Shown: positions 49,243-59,542, numbered from the stretch's first letter. The stretch: 64,000 nucleotides of DNA from CAVPMW01 sp963706515 (GCA_963706515.1 CAVPMW010000009.1:1-64000), one strand, 5' to 3'. Program-made: numbers and translations. The notes: a model not told the origin generated them from the letters alone.

Positions 49243-50161
49243 CTAACGCCCGCAGTTCGCGGCGGGCATTCCAGAGTATGAGTCCGCCGAGACAGCAGCA
49301 TCGACATGACCGAGATCGCCGCGCCCCGTCGCCAGGTGGCTCCAGCGAAAGGCTTCGAACCAGGCCAGCGATGGGCAGGGTGGCAGCTCCATATGCCAAA
49401 CTGCGTTCCCCCGGAACCGACGATCATGATGATGTCGAAGTGGTTCCACCACCAAATGATGTTCAGGATCAGGGTAATCGCGATGGTCGTGCGCATCTGG
49501 GGCAGGGTGACATGCCGGAAGCGCTGCGACAGCGCTTGGCCCCATCGACCTTGGCGGCCTCGTAATACTCGGTCGGGATAGCCTGCAAACCGGAGAGCAG
49601 CATCAGCGCCATGAAAGGGAAGCCACGCCAGATAGCGACGACGATCAACGGCCAGATGCTCGAGTTTGGTTGACCGACCCAGATCACGAGCTGTATGGAT
49701 GATCCCGAATTGGATCAGGTAATGGTTGATCAGGCCGTAGAACGGGTCGTACATCCACTGCCAGGTGAGCGCCAGGATCACCGTCGGCATGGCGATCGGT
49801 ACGAGGACCGCGGTGCGGAAGAAGAACCGGCCGGGAAATTTTTCGTTCAGGACCAGGGCTACTCCCATTGCAACGATAAATTGCCCGGTAATCACCAATC
49901 GCGGTCCATTCGAAACTCTGGACGAGAGCCAGCTTGAAGAACTGGGCAATCCCAACGTTTCCGGTCAGGAGCAGACTGATAATTCGCCAGCCCGACCAAC
50001 TTGGCCTTATCCTTGATCCAGCCGATGCTGGTAAACGAATACCCGATCCCGCTTAAGAAGGGATAGAGGGAAAACATCAAAAGGAAAATGATCGCAGGTA
50101 TTAGTAGCACATACGGGAAGGACTGTTTTTTCAGACGATTAAATTCCACGGGTATGCGCAT
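49243..50161 (-). CDS. Sugar ABC transporter permease, MalF-like (system 2), about six frameshifts
   Basis: The first helix LLIPAIIFLLMFSLYPFLSGIGYSF follows MRIPVEFNRLKKQSFPYV at 50161. Further parts are in alternating frames: LLLTGNVGIAQFFKLALVQS, GQFIVAMGVALVLNEKFPGRF, TAVLVPIAMPTVILALTWQW, the EAA loop PTEYYEAAKVDGAK, and NIIWWWNHFDIIMIVGSGG. The end MLLSADSYSGMPAANCGR reaches a stop at 49243. Breaks near 49990, 49900, 49690, 49520, 49395 and 49295 are all indel-like. Confidence 0.8.
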
Positions 50162-51681
50162 AATTCATCCTCATGAGATTGGTTGCCTGCTGCGATTAGT
50201 GAGATCGACAGCAGGCAACCGATGAAGCACATTAAAGTCGGATTAACGTATTGAGTAAATCTGTCTGCCTGTTCGCTGAGCAGCTTGTTCGCTTCGGCAA
50301 AGGTTATCTTCCCGGAAGCAACATCCATCAGCGTCGGAGACGCAATGGTGTCGCGAAATTCGGGTAGGTTGACGTTGAATGGCGAGACGAAGGACTTCCC
50401 ATTGGCCATATAGTTCTGGATGATATCCCAGGTGGGATCGCTCTTGAAGGGTTCATAGTCCAGGGCTTTGGAGTTTGCCGGGGTCATACTGTTCCCGTAG
50501 GCGTAAGTGGCGTTGTTCTCTGGCTTCATTACCCAAAACATAAACTCGGCCGCCTCTTTCGGATTTTCGCAGGTCTTCGTCATGACCATGCCTTCGCCGC
50601 CAGCCTGGTAAAACCAATTCTCGCCCTTATCAGCGGGGATGGGCATAATATCGAACTTGAAGTTCGGGTAATTTGTGTGGATGGTTGGAATAGCAAACGT
50701 TTCGCGCATGATGATTGCCGCCTTACCATCTGCGAGCATCTGTTCCTGGGTGTCTCCGCTCAGTCCACTGGCAGCTTCAGGAGTAATGCCAGAAGCAATT
50801 GGGGTCAGGAATTTCTCATAATCTGCGGCTCCTTTATCGTCCAGGAACCAGCCCCATTTGCCGTTTTCCTGGCGGATGACTGGCTGACCCATGCGGTTCT
50901 GAGCGAAAATACAGCCCATATTCCCAGACTTTTTCGTTGTCCAGCCGTTCAACCAATCCCCAATGGGCCACGTTGTCCTTATCGAAGCCATCTTCGCCCA
51001 GGTGCTTGCCGTTCTTATCCACGGTCAGCTTCTTGGCATTCTCATACAGCTGGTCCCAGGTCCACGGATTATCGGCAGTAGCTGGCTCAATCCCGGCCGC
51101 TTTCAAATACTCGGGGTTGTACAGCAGGGTCAACATGGGTGCACCAAGCACTGTCCCGTTCATCACCACCGCGCCATCGTCTGCAGTCCGGGCTTTCCAT
51201 TGAGGCATCGTCCATCAAGCCCTGGATCTCCGGGGTAATATAGGGACGCAGATCGTTGACGTACTCCTTGCGGTACCAGTCCAACGCGCCGTCGACGTAC
51301 CATTCCACGACACAGGCAATCCCCCCACTTGCGGCGATGCCGTTCTGCATGTATTGTTCGCCGTCATCCCAGTTTCCCTGGATGTAGTCGACCTGGATTT
51401 TCCCCTTATATTCCTCGTTGAACTTATCCACCATCGCTTTGCGACCGTCGATGGCGGCAGGGAACCATCCGTTGCTCCAATATTGGACCACGACCGGGGC
51501 TGCGCTTGCTGCAGGAGCCTCAGTGGGCTGCTCGGCGGCTGGTGGTGCCTCGGTCACTTGCGGAGCCTCAGTTGCCGCAGGCTGTTGAGGCGCTTGGCGT
51601 AGCCGGGCCGGCGCAGCCGGCTAATAAGGCTGACACCATTAAAATGCTGGCAGCCACTAAGAGTAAGCGGTTATATTTCAT
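50131..51681 (-). CDS. Sugar ABC transporter substrate-binding lipoprotein (system 2), frameshifted
   Basis: The start ATG 51681 follows AGGAG and gives a lipoprotein signal MKYNRLLLVAASILMVSALL with lipobox LAGC. A frame change near 51580 leads through a Pro/Ala-rich linker to APVVVQYWSNGWFPAAIDGR. Later frames give TLLYNPEYLKAAGIEPATAD and then GKAAIIMRETFAIPTIHTNY, GGEGMVMTKTCENPKEAAEF and ASGKITFAEANKLLSEQADR. Breaks near 51580, 51210 and 50915. The 3' end is uncertain: the frame runs to 50131 into the permease start, while another frame stops near 50233. It binds the sugar delivered to the system 2 permeases, directly downstream of lacI. Confidence 0.84.
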
Positions 51682-51965
51682 TGCGGATTTCTCCTTTTCT
51701 CAGATAGCAAAAGCGTTAACCTTTTCTCAGACTCGCAAAGAATGCGACTTTCCTTGCGAGTTTCACAATCCACATGCTGAGTGCCCCAGTGTGGAACTGC
51801 CTGAACAGGCAGCAGCGTTCGATAAGTTATTTTTAAGCCTCCTCCGCAGTCACACCTCCCTCCATCACATCCAAGCTGTGATGATAATTCCCTTGCATTG
51901 ACATTTCCAATAAGCGCTCTGGCGATATTCGCATCCCGGCAATATTCAGAGACGGATTATATGGG
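51682..51965. promoter_or_regulatory. lacI-binding protein intergenic region, leader with small hairpin
   Basis: 284 bases between lacI and the binding-protein gene, likely holding that operon's promoter. Arms actcgcaa (51731-51738) and ttgcgagt (51754-51761) form a hairpin, and cttttctcaga is repeated at about 51694 and 51720. aaagcgttaac (about 51708-51718) resembles half of a CG-centred LacI operator. No confident -35/-10 boxes were picked. Confidence 0.4.
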
Positions 51966-53060
51966 TCATTCTGGGTTGGTAATTAGCTCTCGGTCCAGTA
52001 ACGTACTTGCTGATTTGATTTCCGGCGAGCTCCTGGGTCCAGCCGTTGATTGGCGGATGACCAGCGACCCTTCGATCGAAACCTGGGCAGGTTCCTGCCT
52101 GCCTTTTAATCGTTCGATAAGGGTTTCGGCGGCAACATTTCCGACATAGCGTGGAGAAAGACGGATCGTTGTAAGCGGGGGCGAAGCCAGGGCTGCTTCG
52201 TCGATGTCGTCAAAACCAACTATCGATAAATCCTTTGGAACGTAATAGCCAAGCTGTTTCGCGGCTTCCAGGGCACCCAGGGCGGTCAGATCGTTGGCGC
52301 AGAAGACGGAGGTGGGTGGGATGGACCTGTTCAACAGTACCTTCATCGCCAGGTAACCGCTCTGACGGGTATATTCACCGGGCATGAGCCAATCGTCATT
52401 TACCTGGAGGCCAGTCTTTTCGAGCGCTCTCCGGAAGCCGTCCAGCCTCCGGAGGCTGGTGGGGGTGCCTTCCGGTCCCTGGATAAAAGCGATATTCCTG
52501 TGTCCCAGCCCAATGAGATGCTCCACGGCTAACTGTGCGCTCTCGTAATTATTCGAAGCGACCCGGTCCCAATTCACCGGTTGGGATTCGGGAGAGGTGA
52601 AATCCCCCAGGATCACGACAGGAATAGAATTTCCAATCAATTGATTTACGTCGTCTGAAGTGACATGGTACGGGTGCAGGATCAAGCCGCTGATCCAACC
52701 GGATAACGAACGAAGAAAGCGGATTTCACGATCATATAAACCGTCACTGCTGCAAACGATGACCGAATAGTCGTGCTGATCGGTAACATCCTGGACCGAT
52801 CGCGCGAATGACGACCAGTAGGGATTGCTGATATCCGGAACGATTAATGCGAGAAGGGGGACATCTCTGCGGTTCAGCGCGCGGGCCAATTTGTTGGGAC
52901 GATAACTTAAGGCTTCTATGGCGTCATTAACCCGCTGCTTCAGCTCAGGACTTACATAATGGGTGTTATTGATGACATGAGATACTGTCGCAACTGAAAC
53001 TCCCGCCTGTTTGGCGACATCCTGGATAGTCGATTTCATGGCGTTTGCCATTTCTCTCAA
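51966..53060 (-). CDS. LacI-family transcriptional repressor
   Basis: Intact, about 357-364 residues. The DNA-binding head reads STIQDVAKQAGVSVATVSHV and INNTHYVSPELKQRVNDAIEALSYRPNKLARAL, with the standard hinge. The sugar-binding domain has LLALIVPDISNPYWSSFARSV, FIQGPEGTPTSLRRLDGFRRAL, TSVFCANDLTALGALEAA and LSIVGFDDIDEAALASPPLTTIRL. Starts at 53060, 53051 or 53039 are possible. It is divergent from the methyltransferase-like gene at 53204, with a perfect operator between. It should repress both directions until a sugar from the locus binds. Confidence 0.93.
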   Translation of the reverse strand: MREMANAMKSTIQDVAKQAGVSVATVSHVINNTHYVSPELKQRVNDAIEALSYRPNKLARALNRRDVPLLALIVPDISNPYWSSFARSVQDVTDQHDYSVIVCSSDGLYDREIRFLRSLSGWISGLILHPYHVTSDDVNQLIGNSIPVVILGDFTSPESQPVNWDRVASNNYESAQLAVEHLIGLGHRNIAFIQGPEGTPTSLRRLDGFRRALEKTGLQVNDDWLMPGEYTRQSGYLAMKVLLNRSIPPTSVFCANDLTALGALEAAKQLGYYVPKDLSIVGFDDIDEAALASPPLTTIRLSPRYVGNVAAETLIERLKGRQEPAQVSIEGSLVIRQSTAGPRSSPEIKSASTLLDRELITNPE

Positions 53061-53082
53061 ATCCGTATCATGTTATAATATC

Positions 53083-53106
53083 TTAAACGTTTATATAAAC
53101 GTTTAA
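53083..53106. promoter_or_regulatory. LacI-type operator (24-bp perfect palindrome) at divergent promoter
   Basis: ttaaacgtttat followed by ataaacgtttaa, an exact 24-base palindrome made of two CG-centred aaacgttt sites. It lies 23 bases upstream of the lacI frame and about 98 bases upstream of 53204. TATAAT-like boxes flank it on each strand (minus 53116-53111, plus 53074-53079). CG-centred palindromes are typical LacI-family sites; autoregulation is inferred. Confidence 0.75.
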
Positions 53107-53203
53107 ATGTATTATAGCAGGTTTTTTGTGCGAGTCAACTATACATTTTGAGGTGGTGGTGACAGCCGCCGGTCAGCTTGGTCGTAAGGGTGTATAGTGA
53201 GCC

Positions 53204-54247
53204 ATGCACGATATTTTTTCTCCTCTCCCCCGCGAAGAAGTGATCAAGGCCGTTGAGCGGCGCAATCCAATCCGTGTTCCCCTGGTGAGAGCGCACTGGT
53301 GGGGCGATGGGCTGCAAGAGCAGTACGGTGAGCGGCTCAAGGCATTGGAATGCTACCCCGAAGATGCGGCTTTCGCCTGGATCACCCACTCCAATTATGC
53401 CGAGTGGGGTTTGCCCTGGCAGATAGAGACGGGCGGAGCGTACGACTCTCACTGCGTGATGGACGACTGGAGCAAGCTGGACGATTTAATTGCTCATCTG
53501 CCAAACGCCGAAACCGATCCGCGGTTCGAAGGACTGAAAGCAATCGCCGAACAGGCGCACCGCGAGAACCGCTACCTCCTGTTTGCCTTCTGGCGATTAT
53601 TCTTCGAGCGCCCCTGGGAAATTCGCGGCATGCAAAACCTGCTCATGGATTATTACATTCACCCGGAACAGGTTCACCGCTTGTATAATGCTCTTTGCGA
53701 AATGTACACGGCGTACTCTGCAGCGCGCCATCCGCGAACTCCAGCCCGATGGATTCTTGACGAGCGACGACCTCGGGCACCAGCACCAGCTGTTCATGAA
53801 TCCAAAAACCTTCCGCGAATTCCTCAAGCCTTACTACCAACGGATCGGAAATATCCTGCAGCGAAGCGGTATCCATTGGTGGCTGCATTCATGCGGCAAT
53901 AATACGGCCATCCTGGGCGACCTTGCTGATGTGGGCGTTAACGTTTTTCACCCCGTGCAGAAGGGGACCATGGACGAAGCCGCTGTCGCAGGTGAGTTTG
54001 GCGACCGGCTGACCTTTCTCGCCGGGTTTGACGTTCAACACGTACTGCAGGAAGCGAGCCCGGTTGAGGTCCGCGCTGAAGTACGCTACCTGATCGATAC
54101 CTACGATCGCCCCGAGGGGGGCATGTGCATCGCTGCAGGGAACGGAATTGTCTCAGGCACCCATATGAAAATATTGAGGCATTTTTAGATGAATCGGTGC
54201 GCTATGGCGCACGCCACCGCCGCCAGTTTCCGCCCGATCATTGTTGA
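53204..54247 (+). CDS. URO-D-superfamily methyltransferase-like protein, two frameshifts
   Basis: It starts MHDIFSPLPREEVIKAVERR and NPIRVPLVRAHWWGDGL. A shift near 53715 leads to LQPDGFLTSDDLGHQHQLFM and FREFLKPYYQRIGNILQRSG; a second near 54162 leads to YENIEAFLDESVRYGARHRR and a stop at 54245-54247. The motif WWLHSCGNN (His-x-Cys) and a Cys 78 residues later in GGMCIAAGNG match the zinc-ligand spacing known for MtaA-type corrinoid methyltransferases rather than haem-pathway uroporphyrinogen decarboxylase. Such proteins move methyl groups between substrates and cobalamin or thiols. In a glycan locus it could act on O-methyl sugars; this is inference. Confidence 0.75.
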
Positions 54248-54265
54248 GATTCCGTCAGGAGAATA

Positions 54266-56408
54266 ATGGCTGCCGGAACATCCCCTGCGTATCTGGACAC
54301 TTCCCTCCCGTTTGAGGAACGGGTTGGCGACCTCATCAGCCGCCTTGCGCTGGATGAAAAAATCAGCCAGATGCTGCATGAGTGCAAAGCCATCCCGCGC
54401 CTGGGCATCCCGGCTTACAATTTCTGGAGCGAAGGCCTGCACGGCGTGACTGGCAACGGCCGGACGACCGTATTCCCGCAAGCGATCGGATTGGCAGCCA
54501 CCTGGGATGTCGAGTCTGATCCGGCGTGTGGCGACCGCCATCAGCGACGAGGGGCGCGCCAAGTATCAGGCTGCCTTGCAGCGCCACGGGTTCACAGCCC
54601 AGATGCAGGGGCTGACCTTCTGGTCGCCTAATATCAACATTTTTCGTGACCCACGCTGGGGACGCGGCCAGGAGACCTACGGGGAAGACCCGTATCTCAC
54701 CGGCGAATTGGGTGTGGCTTTTGTAGCGGGAATGCAAGGCGATGATCCGAAATATCTCAAGACTGCTGCCTGCGCCAAGCACTTCGCTGTACACAGCGGT
54801 CCTGAAAAGGATCGCCACGTAATCGATGTGCACGTTTCGCCGCGCGACCTGAATGACACCTATCTCCCCGCCTTCAAGCGGCTGGTGCAGGACGGGCATG
54901 TAGAAGCAGTGATGGGCGCATACAATCGCGTCAACGGTGAAGCGGCGTGCGCCAGCCAGTTCTTGTTGGTGGAGACGCTGCGCGGGAATTGGGAGTTCGC
55001 CGGGCATGTGGTCTCGGATTGCTGGGCGCTGACTGACATCTACGCCCACCATAAAGTCGCTGCCGATGAAGTTGAAGCGGCGAGCATGGCCCTCAAAGCC
55101 GGTTGTGATTTGAGCTGCGGAGGCACCTACGATCAGCTGGGCGAAGCTGTCGAACGCGGCCTGATCAGTGAAGCCGATATCGACCGCTCGCTGGCGCGCA
55201 CGATGCTGACCCGCTTCAAGCTGGGCATGTTCGACCCGCCAGGAAGCGTGCCCTTCACATCTATTCCCCAGAGCGTCATTTGCAGCGCAAAACATACGCG
55301 GCTGGCGCGCGAAGCGGCGGTCAAGTCCATTGTCCTGCTCAAGAATAAGGACAATATCTTGCCCCTCCGCCCGGATTTGCACCGGATATTTATTACTGGA
55401 CCCAATGCTGCCAGCATCGAAGCTCTGCTCGGAAACTATCATGGCTACAATGATTCGCTATCCACGCTCGTGGAAGGGATCGTTGGTCGTGCGCCCGAAG
55501 GCGTACGCACCAGCTACCAGATGGGTGTCGCTCTGCAGCAAGCCCCCCTCAACCCTTTGGAATGGGTCGTCCCAAAAGCGGCGGCTGCGGACGTGACGAT
55601 TGCCTGCATGGGCTACTCCTCGCTTCTCGAAGGGGAGGAAGGCGATGCGATATTGTCTGCCGAGCAGGGCGATCGCGCCGACATCAGCCTGCCGGCTGCG
55701 CAGGTGGAGTTCGTTAAAAAGCTGGTAAACAGCGGGGCGAAGGTAGTCCTGGTGCTGTGCGGCGGAAGCCCAATTGCGCTGGGAGAGCTCGAAGACATGC
55801 TGAGTGCGATAGTTTTCGTCTGGTATCCGGGTCAGGCGGGAGGGCAGGCGCTGGCGGATGTCCTGTTTGGGGATGTCTCTCCCTCTGGTAAACTGCCGGT
55901 CACCTTTCCTCGATCTATCGAGCAGCTCCCACCGTTCGACGATTACAGCATGGATGGGCGCACCTATCGCTACAGCACGGCTGAGCCGCTCTTTCCGTTC
56001 GGTTTCGGTTTAAGCTACACCCGCTTTGAGTACGAATCTCTGAGACTGGGTAAAAAGCGCCTTACAGCAGGAGAGCCGCTTTCTTTCAGCGTGAGGCTGA
56101 AGAACAGCGGGGACATGGATGCTGAAGAAGTCGTTCAGGTTTATCTGAGCGACCTGGAGGCCTCCGCAGCGGTGCCATTGCATAAGCTGGTCGGGTTCCG
56201 GCGCGTGAAAGTTAAGGCTGGTTGGAGTAAGACCCTAAAATTTACGCTGCCGCCTGAAGCACTGATGTTCGTAGATGGGAACGGAGAGCATAAGCTGGAA
56301 CCGGGCAGCTTTCGCCTGGCGGTGGGTGGCTGTTCCCCTGGAAAACGCGGCCAGGAGCTGGGTGCTCCTGCGCCGCAGGTTGCCTATTTTGATTTGATCT
56401 CTACCTGA
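54266..56408 (+). CDS. GH3 beta-glycosidase (beta-xylosidase/glucosidase), one frameshift
   Basis: It begins MAAGTSPAYLDTSLPFEERV then LISRLALDEKISQMLHECKA and PAYNFWSEGLHGVTGNGRTT. One indel near 54515 leads to RRVATAISDEGRAKYQAALQ, FWSPNINIFRDPRWGRGQET and AACAKHFAVHSGPEKDRHVI (KHF). The nucleophile Asp is in GHVVSDCWALTDIYAHH. The second domain and fibronectin-like C-terminal domain follow (PFGFGLSYTRFEYESL, FRRVKVKAGWSKTLKFTLPP). About 715 residues; the pattern is closest to beta-xylosidases. No signal peptide. First glycosidase of the rightward operon. Confidence 0.9.
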
Positions 56409-56441
56409 GGCGCGGAGAGTGGAAGTGGGAGAGTGCATTCC

Positions 56442-57500
56442 ATGAAGCAATTTCGGGCAGCCCTGCTGGGCTGTGGTCGCGTGTCGGTCTTCCAGCTGCG
56501 TGCCTGGTCGCAGATCGAGGGAGTGGAGATCGTCGCCCTCTACAACCGCACGGTGGAAAAAGCCAGGGCGCGTGCAGCTGAATTTGGCATCTCCCAGGAG
56601 CACGTGTATGGCGATTATCGGGAATTGTTGGACAGCGAGCAGCTCGATATGGTAGATATCGCCACAGCGCCGCAAGCGCATCGCGAGCAGGTGGAAGCTG
56701 CTGCCGCGCACGGTCTGCACGTGCTTTGCCAGAAACCGGTCGCCCTGACCCTGGAAGAAACTTACGCCATGCAAAGAGCGTGTGAAGAAGCGGGTGTGCT
56801 CTTTTCGGTTAATGAGAACTGGCGTTGGCGGGGTTGGTACCAGGAGGTGAAACGCTTGCTGCAGCGCGGGATTATCGGGCGGCCGCGCTTCATGCGCTTT
56901 ATCAGCCACCGCAACATGACCTTTCCCACCTTAGCGGGCAGCCCGCCCCCGCTGGCGATTAAACAAGGTTATACCAGCGAGATGGAGCAGCTGATCGTTT
57001 TCGAATGGGGCACTCACCTGGTGGATGTTACCCGGTTCCTGCTCGGCGATATCCGCCGTATTTATGCCCGCATGGATTGCTCCAGCCCTGATTTCCGGGG
57101 TGAGGATCGAGCAGTTATGCTCCTGGAGCTTGCAGAGGCAACGGCTTTATTAGACATCAGCTGGGGCAGCGTCGGAGACCAGACGACAGAGCAGCGGTAC
57201 ACCAAGCACCTCGAGGAGTTCGTCCTGGAGGGCGACGATGGCTTGATTGAGCTATTGCCCGAGCCCCAGAAGCTTCTGCGCGTTTTCACCCGCAGCGAAT
57301 CGTGGGAACGCCCTGCCTATCTCGAGACTCCGCAGGAAGCCTATCAAGCCAGCTATACCGCCGCACAGCGCCATTTTTATGAGTGCCTGCGGGATGGCAA
57401 GACCCCTGAGACGGCTGCCAGTGATAATATAAAAACGTTAAGAGCGGTAGAGGCCGCCTACCAATCGGCAGCGCTGGGACAGGTAGTCGACCTGGGATGA
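56442..57500 (+). CDS. Gfo/Idh/MocA-family oxidoreductase (copy 2)
   Basis: Intact, about 352 residues from ATG 56442 (MKQFRAALLGCGRVSVFQLR). GTG 56433 is also in frame. The Rossmann fold includes GCGRVSVFQ; the catalytic lysine is in HVLCQKPVALTLEET, and the helix with EWGTHLVDVTRFLLGDIRRI is conserved. Typically NAD(P)-dependent sugar oxidoreductases. It ends with an ATGA overlap to the amidohydrolase gene at 57497, so the two are coupled. It probably acts early in the pathway of this operon, oxidising a sugar. Confidence 0.9.
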   Translation: MKQFRAALLGCGRVSVFQLRAWSQIEGVEIVALYNRTVEKARARAAEFGISQEHVYGDYRELLDSEQLDMVDIATAPQAHREQVEAAAAHGLHVLCQKPVALTLEETYAMQRACEEAGVLFSVNENWRWRGWYQEVKRLLQRGIIGRPRFMRFISHRNMTFPTLAGSPPPLAIKQGYTSEMEQLIVFEWGTHLVDVTRFLLGDIRRIYARMDCSSPDFRGEDRAVMLLELAEATALLDISWGSVGDQTTEQRYTKHLEEFVLEGDDGLIELLPEPQKLLRVFTRSESWERPAYLETPQEAYQASYTAAQRHFYECLRDGKTPETAASDNIKTLRAVEAAYQSAALGQVVDLG

Positions 57501-58345
57501 CCGAAAGCGATTTTGACCTGACCGGATTGATCGACCTGCACATCCACAGCGCCCCGGACCTTCAGCCGCGCTATGCCGACGATATCGAGATCGCTCGCCA
57601 GGCACAGCAGGCTGGAATGCGGGCGATCTTGCTCAAGTCTCATGCTACCCTCACCGCAGACCGGGCTTCGATCGCTGAAAAGGTCATTGGAGGAGTGCAT
57701 GTATTCGGTGGGTTGGTGCTGAACGAATCGGTTGGCGGGCTAAACCTTGCCGCAGTGGAGACAGCCCTGGGTCTGGGAGCGAAGGAAATCTGGATGCCTA
57801 CGCGGAGCGCCGCACACGTATTACGCCAGGAAGGCAGGCAGGGTGGGATCACACTATTGACGGAAAATGGCGACTTGCTCCCGGAAGTGCACGAGATCAT
57901 CGACCTGGTGCGGCAGGCAGATGCCGTCCTGGGGAGCGGGCACGTCTCCCCGAAGGAATCGGCGCTCCTGGCAGGCGCTGCTCGGCAGCACGGCCTGCAT
58001 AAGTTTCTGGTCACTCACCCCGAGGCAGCCTTTATCCGCATGCCGCTCGCGATGCAGGAGACCCTGGCAGGCGAGGGCGCCTTTTTCGAGCGCTGCTACG
58101 TGGATACGACCCCTCTGTTGAACTCGACGGTGAGCGTGGAGGAGATCGCCGGCGCGATCCGCACGGTGGGCTTATCTTCAACGGTTTTATCCACCGATTT
58201 TGGTCAGGCAGGTAACCCGCCTCCTGTCCAGGGATTGCGCGCCTACCTGGCGGAGCTTTCAGCGCTGGGCTTTACAATCCAAGAGCTGCACCGGATGGCA
58301 GGCGCAACCCCGGCGAATTTACTGGGTTTGGGGGTTCAAGCGTGA
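57497..58345 (+). CDS. Amidohydrolase-superfamily protein
   Basis: Intact, 282 residues. The N-terminal LTGLIDLHIHSAPDLQPRYA has the HxH metal pair (H15, H17) and a following Asp, as in TIM-barrel amidohydrolases. Later residues that could bind metal are in AILLKSHATLTAD, AVLGSGHVSPKE, FLVTHPEAAFIRM and VLSTDFGQAGNP. The shortness and SAPD variant suggest a lactonase/dehydratase-like member (DUF6282-type), not a classical dihydroorotase. It could open a sugar lactone made by the Gfo/Idh enzyme it overlaps. Substrate not proven. Confidence 0.78.
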   Translation: MTESDFDLTGLIDLHIHSAPDLQPRYADDIEIARQAQQAGMRAILLKSHATLTADRASIAEKVIGGVHVFGGLVLNESVGGLNLAAVETALGLGAKEIWMPTRSAAHVLRQEGRQGGITLLTENGDLLPEVHEIIDLVRQADAVLGSGHVSPKESALLAGAARQHGLHKFLVTHPEAAFIRMPLAMQETLAGEGAFFERCYVDTTPLLNSTVSVEEIAGAIRTVGLSSTVLSTDFGQAGNPPPVQGLRAYLAELSALGFTIQELHRMAGATPANLLGLGVQA

Positions 58346-58405
58346 CTTCCACCCCTGGGAACACCATGGAAAAAACCGAAAAATTACAGCTGGTTTAGGT
58401 AACGA

Positions 58406-59530
58406 ATGACCAAGATCACACACGATGAATACCGCCAGAGGGCAGCCATCCTGCAAGCGGCTATGGAAGTGGAGGGGCTGGATGCACTGCTGGTATACAG
58501 CTGGAAGCGCGGTCTGGTGCGCTACGTTTCAGGATACCATCCGAATTTTGTAGCCAACCAGGCAGTGGTGGTCCTACCGCGCCAGGGACCGCCGGCGCTC
58601 AGGATCCGCTTCCCCTTTGACCTGGCACGCGCCCGCCGGGAGAGCTGGATTGACGATATCAGCGCCAGCGGCAGCCCCGCCCAAATGGTGTACGAAGCAG
58701 CCGGCGTGATCCAGGCGCGAGGGCTGGCGCAAGGACGGATCGGGCTGGCAACCGGCGACAACGTAATCAACGAGCTGCCCTACACCTTATACAGCATCCT
58801 GCAGAGCGCTCTTCCGGATGCAGCCTTGTCGGACGCCAGGCAGCTGCTCCTCCAGGCGCGCAGGATCAAGAGCCAGGCGGAGTTTGGGCTGCTGCGCGCT
58901 GCGGCGCAGTTGGCTGATGTTGGGGCGGAAGCTGCCCGCCAGGTGCTGGCCCCTGGGCTCAGCGATTTCGAGGTGGTAGCTGCCGCCGAGGCTGCCATGC
59001 GCAGCCGGGGAGCCGAGATGCACCTGGTCGCAATCAGCTCCAAGGGCATGCACGAGCCGATAGGTCCCCCCCAAGACAGGATCATAGAGGCAGGCGACAA
59101 TGTGATCCTGGAGGTCGCCGTGCAGAAATCGGGTTATACCGCCCAGGCGGCGCGGGTTTTTTATGTCGGCGAGCCTGCCCCAGAACAGCGTGAGATTTAC
59201 CGGGCAGCCTACCAGGCTTACCAGGCAGGGCTGGTAGCGGCCCGGCCCGGTAATACTTGCGCCGGGTTGGCGGAAGCCATGCTCACCGAGCTGGACCGCT
59301 ACGGACTGGGCAAGTACCTGGAAGTGGATATGGGCCATGGCATCGGGATCGATCTGCCCGAGCCGCCGCGCATCGAAAGCGAGGACCATACTTTGCTCGA
59401 GCCGGGTATGGTGCTGGTCATTCACCCTGCGGTGCGCGTGCCTTCTGTGGGCGGCGCTTTCCTGGGCGGTACTGCACTGATCCTTCCCTTTGGGGCGGAG
59501 CCGCTCCACCACATCCCTGAAGAGCCATAA
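58406..59530 (+). CDS. M24 (aminopeptidase P/creatinase-fold) protein with degenerate metal site
   Basis: Intact, 374 residues, pita-bread fold: N-terminal creatinase domain (RYVSGYHPNFVANQAVVVLP, ARRIKSQAEFGLLRAAAQLA) and catalytic domain (GMHEPIGPPQDRIIEAGDNV). In active M24 peptidases the metals are held by two Asp, one His and two Glu. Here the matching places read VILEVAVQKSGYTAQAARVF (Glu, and Gln/Ala for the second Asp), DMGHGIGIDLPEPP (His kept), VLVIHPAV (His for Glu) and GGTALI (no Glu). It is thus probably not a metallopeptidase; creatinase-like, metal-free chemistry or a binding role is possible. It lies in the pathway operon between the amidohydrolase and the metallo-beta-lactamase-fold gene. 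Confidence 0.8.
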   Translation: MTKITHDEYRQRAAILQAAMEVEGLDALLVYSWKRGLVRYVSGYHPNFVANQAVVVLPRQGPPALRIRFPFDLARARRESWIDDISASGSPAQMVYEAAGVIQARGLAQGRIGLATGDNVINELPYTLYSILQSALPDAALSDARQLLLQARRIKSQAEFGLLRAAAQLADVGAEAARQVLAPGLSDFEVVAAAEAAMRSRGAEMHLVAISSKGMHEPIGPPQDRIIEAGDNVILEVAVQKSGYTAQAARVFYVGEPAPEQREIYRAAYQAYQAGLVAARPGNTCAGLAEAMLTELDRYGLGKYLEVDMGHGIGIDLPEPPRIESEDHTLLEPGMVLVIHPAVRVPSVGGAFLGGTALILPFGAEPLHHIPEEP

Positions 59531-59542
59531 CCTGGAGGAACC

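Noticed and set aside
51966..53060. Additional ABC ATPase for the two sugar transporters
   Set aside because: No Walker A/B-containing protein with ABC signature was found anywhere in the window; the ATPase must lie elsewhere.
53204..54247. Haem-biosynthesis uroporphyrinogen decarboxylase (hemE)
   Set aside because: The His-x-Cys...Cys pattern and the sugar-operon setting fit methyltransferase-type members; no other haem gene is nearby.
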